Assembly: GCA_964639335.1 (NCBI GenBank)
Contig: CAZXCJ010000016.1
Coordinates: forward strand, 1-25,335
DNA from: JAIOTH01 sp964639335
GTDB lineage: Bacteria > Patescibacteriota > Patescibacteriia > UBA1558 > S5-K13
Direction of reading: 5' to 3'
DNA length: 25,335 bases
Position 1 is the first letter of the stretch, and each line of letters begins with the position of its first letter. Shown here piece after piece: positions 23,503 through 25,335 of this stretch. The notes under the pieces are model-generated. The model had not been told where the DNA came from. It searched no databases and saw only the letters and a list, made by a program, of their open reading frames with translations. Position numbers and translations under genes: made by a program.

Positions 23503-24387
23503 ATGTTTCTAAATATAATATTGATATTAATAATTGTAGTCGGATTAGCCGGCATTTTATCCATAGCTTCAAAAAAAATACCACAATTAAAAAGAGTAGA
23601 TCCAGAAAATATTCCAGAATCAAAGCAAACACAAACTAAAAAAGACATATTAGAAAAAAAATTTAAAAACGAGATTGATTTATTTAAGAAAAAAATTATT
23701 GTGTTTGGCAAACCGATTTCTTCTACTGTTTATAAATATCTAAAAAATATTTACCAAAAAATTTGTAAATTAGAAGAAAAATATAAAAACAAATTAATTA
23801 GAACGCAGTTCGAAGATAAAATTTCTCAAGAGGATAAAACAAATAAGTATTTAGAAAGGGCAAAGGAATTTGAAAATAATAAAGAATGGAGCAGTGCTGA
23901 AAGTGAATACATTCAAGCTTTAAAATTAGACATGCGTAATTTTGATATTTACAAAAAATTAGGCAATTTGTACTTTCAAAGCAAGGACTATAGAAAGGCT
24001 AAAGAAACCTACGAATATATCATTAAAACAGAAAATGACGACACCGTATACAATAAGCTTGGTGAAATATCAACCCACAGAGGAGATTTAAAACAAGCCC
24101 TATTAAACTACAATAAATCAATAGAAATAAAAAATAATAATCCTATTTATCATTACAATTTAGCCGATATTAATCTGCGTTTAGATAAATTAGAGGAGAG
24201 CTTAAAAAACATAAAAGGAGCCCTAAATATAGAACCCCAGAACCCCAAATTTCTTGACTTTCTAATGGATTTAAGTATAATTATGGGAGACAAAGATCTG
24301 GCTCATAAGACCTTAAATGAATTAATAGCAGTTAATCCTGAGAATAAAAAAATAGCTGAAATTCAAAAAAAGATTGCTAATATTTAA
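23503..24387 (+). CDS. Membrane-anchored TPR protein
   Basis: A 294-residue protein: an N-terminal transmembrane helix (about 2-22, FLNIILILIIVVGLAGIL), a charged helical linker to about residue 115, then four to five tetratricopeptide repeats starting near NKYLERAKEFENNKEWSSAE. Clear repeats include IYKKLGNLYFQSKDYRKAKE, VYNKLGEISTHRGDLKQALL and IYHYNLADINLRLDKLEESL. TPR arrays bind partner proteins; a scaffold at the inner membrane is likely, partner unknown. It is the last gene of the co-directional series. Confidence 0.88.
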   Translation: MFLNIILILIIVVGLAGILSIASKKIPQLKRVDPENIPESKQTQTKKDILEKKFKNEIDLFKKKIIVFGKPISSTVYKYLKNIYQKICKLEEKYKNKLIRTQFEDKISQEDKTNKYLERAKEFENNKEWSSAESEYIQALKLDMRNFDIYKKLGNLYFQSKDYRKAKETYEYIIKTENDDTVYNKLGEISTHRGDLKQALLNYNKSIEIKNNNPIYHYNLADINLRLDKLEESLKNIKGALNIEPQNPKFLDFLMDLSIIMGDKDLAHKTLNELIAVNPENKKIAEIQKKIANI

Positions 24388-24430
24388 ACTTTGTCTATTT
24401 TTTTTATTTTATTAAAGAATAAATGTTTTC

Positions 24431-24698
24431 GCCCTTGTAGCTTCCTCCTTCGCTCTTCGTAAAACTCAGAGCTACGGAGGACAGGCAGTTTCCGCCAGAG
24501 GCGGATCAGCCTCCAGCTAAGGTTAAAGATTCTATTAACAACTTATTTAAAATTTATAAATTATGCCGTTGTAGCTTCCTCCTTCGCTCTTCGTAAAACT
24601 CAGAGCTACGGAGGACAGGCAGTTTCCGCCAGAGGCGGATCAGCCTCCAGCTAAGGTTAAAGATTCTATTAACAACTTATTTAAAATTTATAAATTAT
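24431..24698 (+). repeat. Two tandem 134-bp units carrying a split tRNA-Thr 5' end
   Basis: Unit 1 (24431-24564) and unit 2 (24565-24698) appear almost identical (GCCCTTG versus GCCGTTG at the start), and the true tRNA-Thr begins exactly one period later at 24699. Each unit opens with the first 12 bases of tRNA-Thr, then 43 bases with a TCCTCC/GGAGGA palindrome (24577-24619 in unit 2), then CAGTT, the next five tRNA bases, followed by another palindrome TCCGCC...GGCGGAT. The rest is AT-rich. These look like disrupted tRNA remnants duplicated in tandem. Confidence 0.75.
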
Positions 24699-24774
24699 GC
24701 CGTTGTAGCTCAGTTGGTAGAGCAACGCCATGGTAAGGCGTAGGTCTGGAGTTCAAGTCTCCACAACGGCTCCA
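24699..24774 (+). tRNA. tRNA-Thr (GGT)
   Basis: Acceptor GCCGTTG (24699-24705) pairs with CAACGGC (24764-24770). D arm GCTCAGTTGGTAGAGC, anticodon stem ACGCC/GGCGT with loop ATGGTAA (anticodon GGT at 24732-24734), and T arm with GTTCAAGTC. The discriminator is T24771 and CCA is encoded. A palindrome starts within the CCA. It should read ACC and ACU codons. Confidence 0.95.
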
Positions 24775-24827
24775 GCCTTCGCTACTTCCTTCGCTAAAGC
24801 TACGGAAGTCAAGAAAGCTACGGCTGG
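24772..24827. repeat. GC-rich palindrome abutting the tRNA-Thr 3' end
   Basis: CCAGCC (24772-24777) pairs with GGCTGG (24822-24827), with an inner ACTTCC...GGAAGT pair. The left arm uses the CCA end of the tRNA, so repeats flank this tRNA on both sides. Confidence 0.55.
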
Positions 24828-24929
24828 CACGGCCATCCAATCCCACGTAGCAGGATCTCGTCCGCCTCATAAGCAAGGTTCCGCGAGATTAACCTATTAA
24901 TCAATTAACCTATTAACAATTATATATCT

Positions 24930-25014
24930 GGGTCGGTACCGAAGCGGTCAAACGGGGCAGACTGTAAATCTGCTGGCTATGCCTTCGGCGGTTCGAATCC
25001 GTCCCGGCCCACCA
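24930..25014 (+). tRNA. tRNA-Tyr (GTA)
   Basis: Acceptor GGGTCGG (24930-24936) pairs with CCGGCCC (25004-25010); discriminator A and encoded CCA follow. The anticodon stem GCAGA/TCTGC encloses CTGTAAA with GTA at 24964-24966. The long variable arm with a TTCG loop and the T arm GGTTCGAATCC identify a class II tRNA. Confidence 0.95.
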
Positions 25015-25019
25015 CTCGA

Positions 25020-25140
25020 CTCGCTTTCGTTTATACTCAAGCTCGCTCGTGGTCTACGACCATTTCACTTATAATATATTAGTAATATAAATAAGAGGCG
25101 AGTGTCCTGAGTGAACGAAGTGAATCAAAGGACAATAAAA
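25020..25140. other. Spacer with weak hairpins
   Basis: Between tRNA-Tyr and the interrupted tRNA-like gene there is only AT-rich DNA and a hairpin-forming GTGTCCT...AGGACA segment (25101-25136). I see no gene here. Confidence 0.4.
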
Positions 25141-25166
25141 AATTTATTAGTACCAATATATAATTG

Positions 25167-25335
25167 GCCATCCTAGCTCAGTTTCCACCCGAGGCGGATC
25201 CGCCTTTGGCGGAGGTACCTATCTGCCGATAGGCAAGGAGCAACAGTTTTACCTGCCACGTCAAACGTGGCCTGCCCGCCAGTCGCCAAACGCCGAGATA
25301 GCTTCCCCCTTCGCCCCTCGGCAAGCTCGGGGTCT
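25167..25335 (+). pseudogene. tRNA-like gene interrupted by palindromes (partial)
   Basis: GCCATCC (25167-25173) fits an acceptor 5' strand, followed by TA and GCTCAGTT as in a D arm. Then about 53 bases of GC-rich palindrome (from 25184, TCCACCCGAGGCGGATCCGC) intervene before GGAGC and an anticodon 5' stem ACAGT with TTTAC (25237-25252). A second palindromic stretch starts there and runs to the window end. If TTTAC belongs to the anticodon loop, the anticodon would be TAC (Val), but this is uncertain. The 3' half was not seen. Confidence 0.5.

Noticed and set aside
24431..24698. CRISPR array
   Set aside because: The repeat unit is 134 bp, present twice with no spacers, and derives from tRNA and palindromes; no cas gene is in the window.
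24688..24876. 62-residue minus-strand open frame
   Set aside because: It is the antisense of tRNA-Thr and its flanking palindrome.

Overview
This window looks like a chromosomal segment from a Candidatus Patescibacteria / CPR bacterium, probably Parcubacteria-like; that placement is inference. The evidence is very AT-rich genes in the standard code (TGA is a stop), compact versions of universal enzymes (ThrRS without a TGS domain, AspRS without most of the GAD insertion), Lys-rich tails, a CPR-style baseplate J-like membrane protein, and many GC-rich palindromes scattered through AT-rich spacers.

Layout. Positions 1-540 hold a small ORF remnant and a strong terminator. The minus-strand block 543-8298 carries thrS, a membrane-anchored baseplate J-like protein, dnaE and a small membrane protein. 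The roughly 700 bases upstream of thrS hold a promoter, a folded leader RNA that resembles a T-box, a terminator and several palindromic repeats. From 8525 on, genes run on the plus strand: a membrane protein and rodA (8525-10464), a 550-base spacer full of hairpins, then asnS, ugd and aspS. An accessory stretch follows (15492-18886): a PD-(D/E)XK-type nuclease gene with a frameshift, a membrane protein, a second frameshifted gene, a secreted or anchored Cys-containing protein, a compact three-way-junction RNA, and a NYN-domain nuclease. After a DnaA-box-like sequence comes a tightly packed housekeeping series (19024-24387): a winged-helix-like protein, a YbaK-type deacylase, scpA, scpB, a D,D-carboxypeptidase, a small multidrug export-type membrane protein, tpiA and a TPR protein. 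The end of the window is a tRNA area: intact tRNA-Thr(GGT) and tRNA-Tyr(GTA), two 134-bp tandem copies carrying a split tRNA-Thr 5' end, and a third tRNA-like gene interrupted by palindromes.

How the parts relate. The window combines translation enzymes (ThrRS, AsnRS, AspRS, tRNAs), replication and chromosome organisation (DnaE, ScpAB) and wall synthesis (RodA, carboxypeptidase, UDP-sugar dehydrogenase). The most interesting signals are RNA- and repeat-level: a thrS leader whose UGGA matches the UCCA end of the tRNA-Thr encoded here and which shows a Thr codon in a hairpin loop; a ugd leader with a 15-bp helix covering the start codon in competition with two other hairpins; and palindromic elements that entered tRNA genes and, in frame, the thrS coding sequence.
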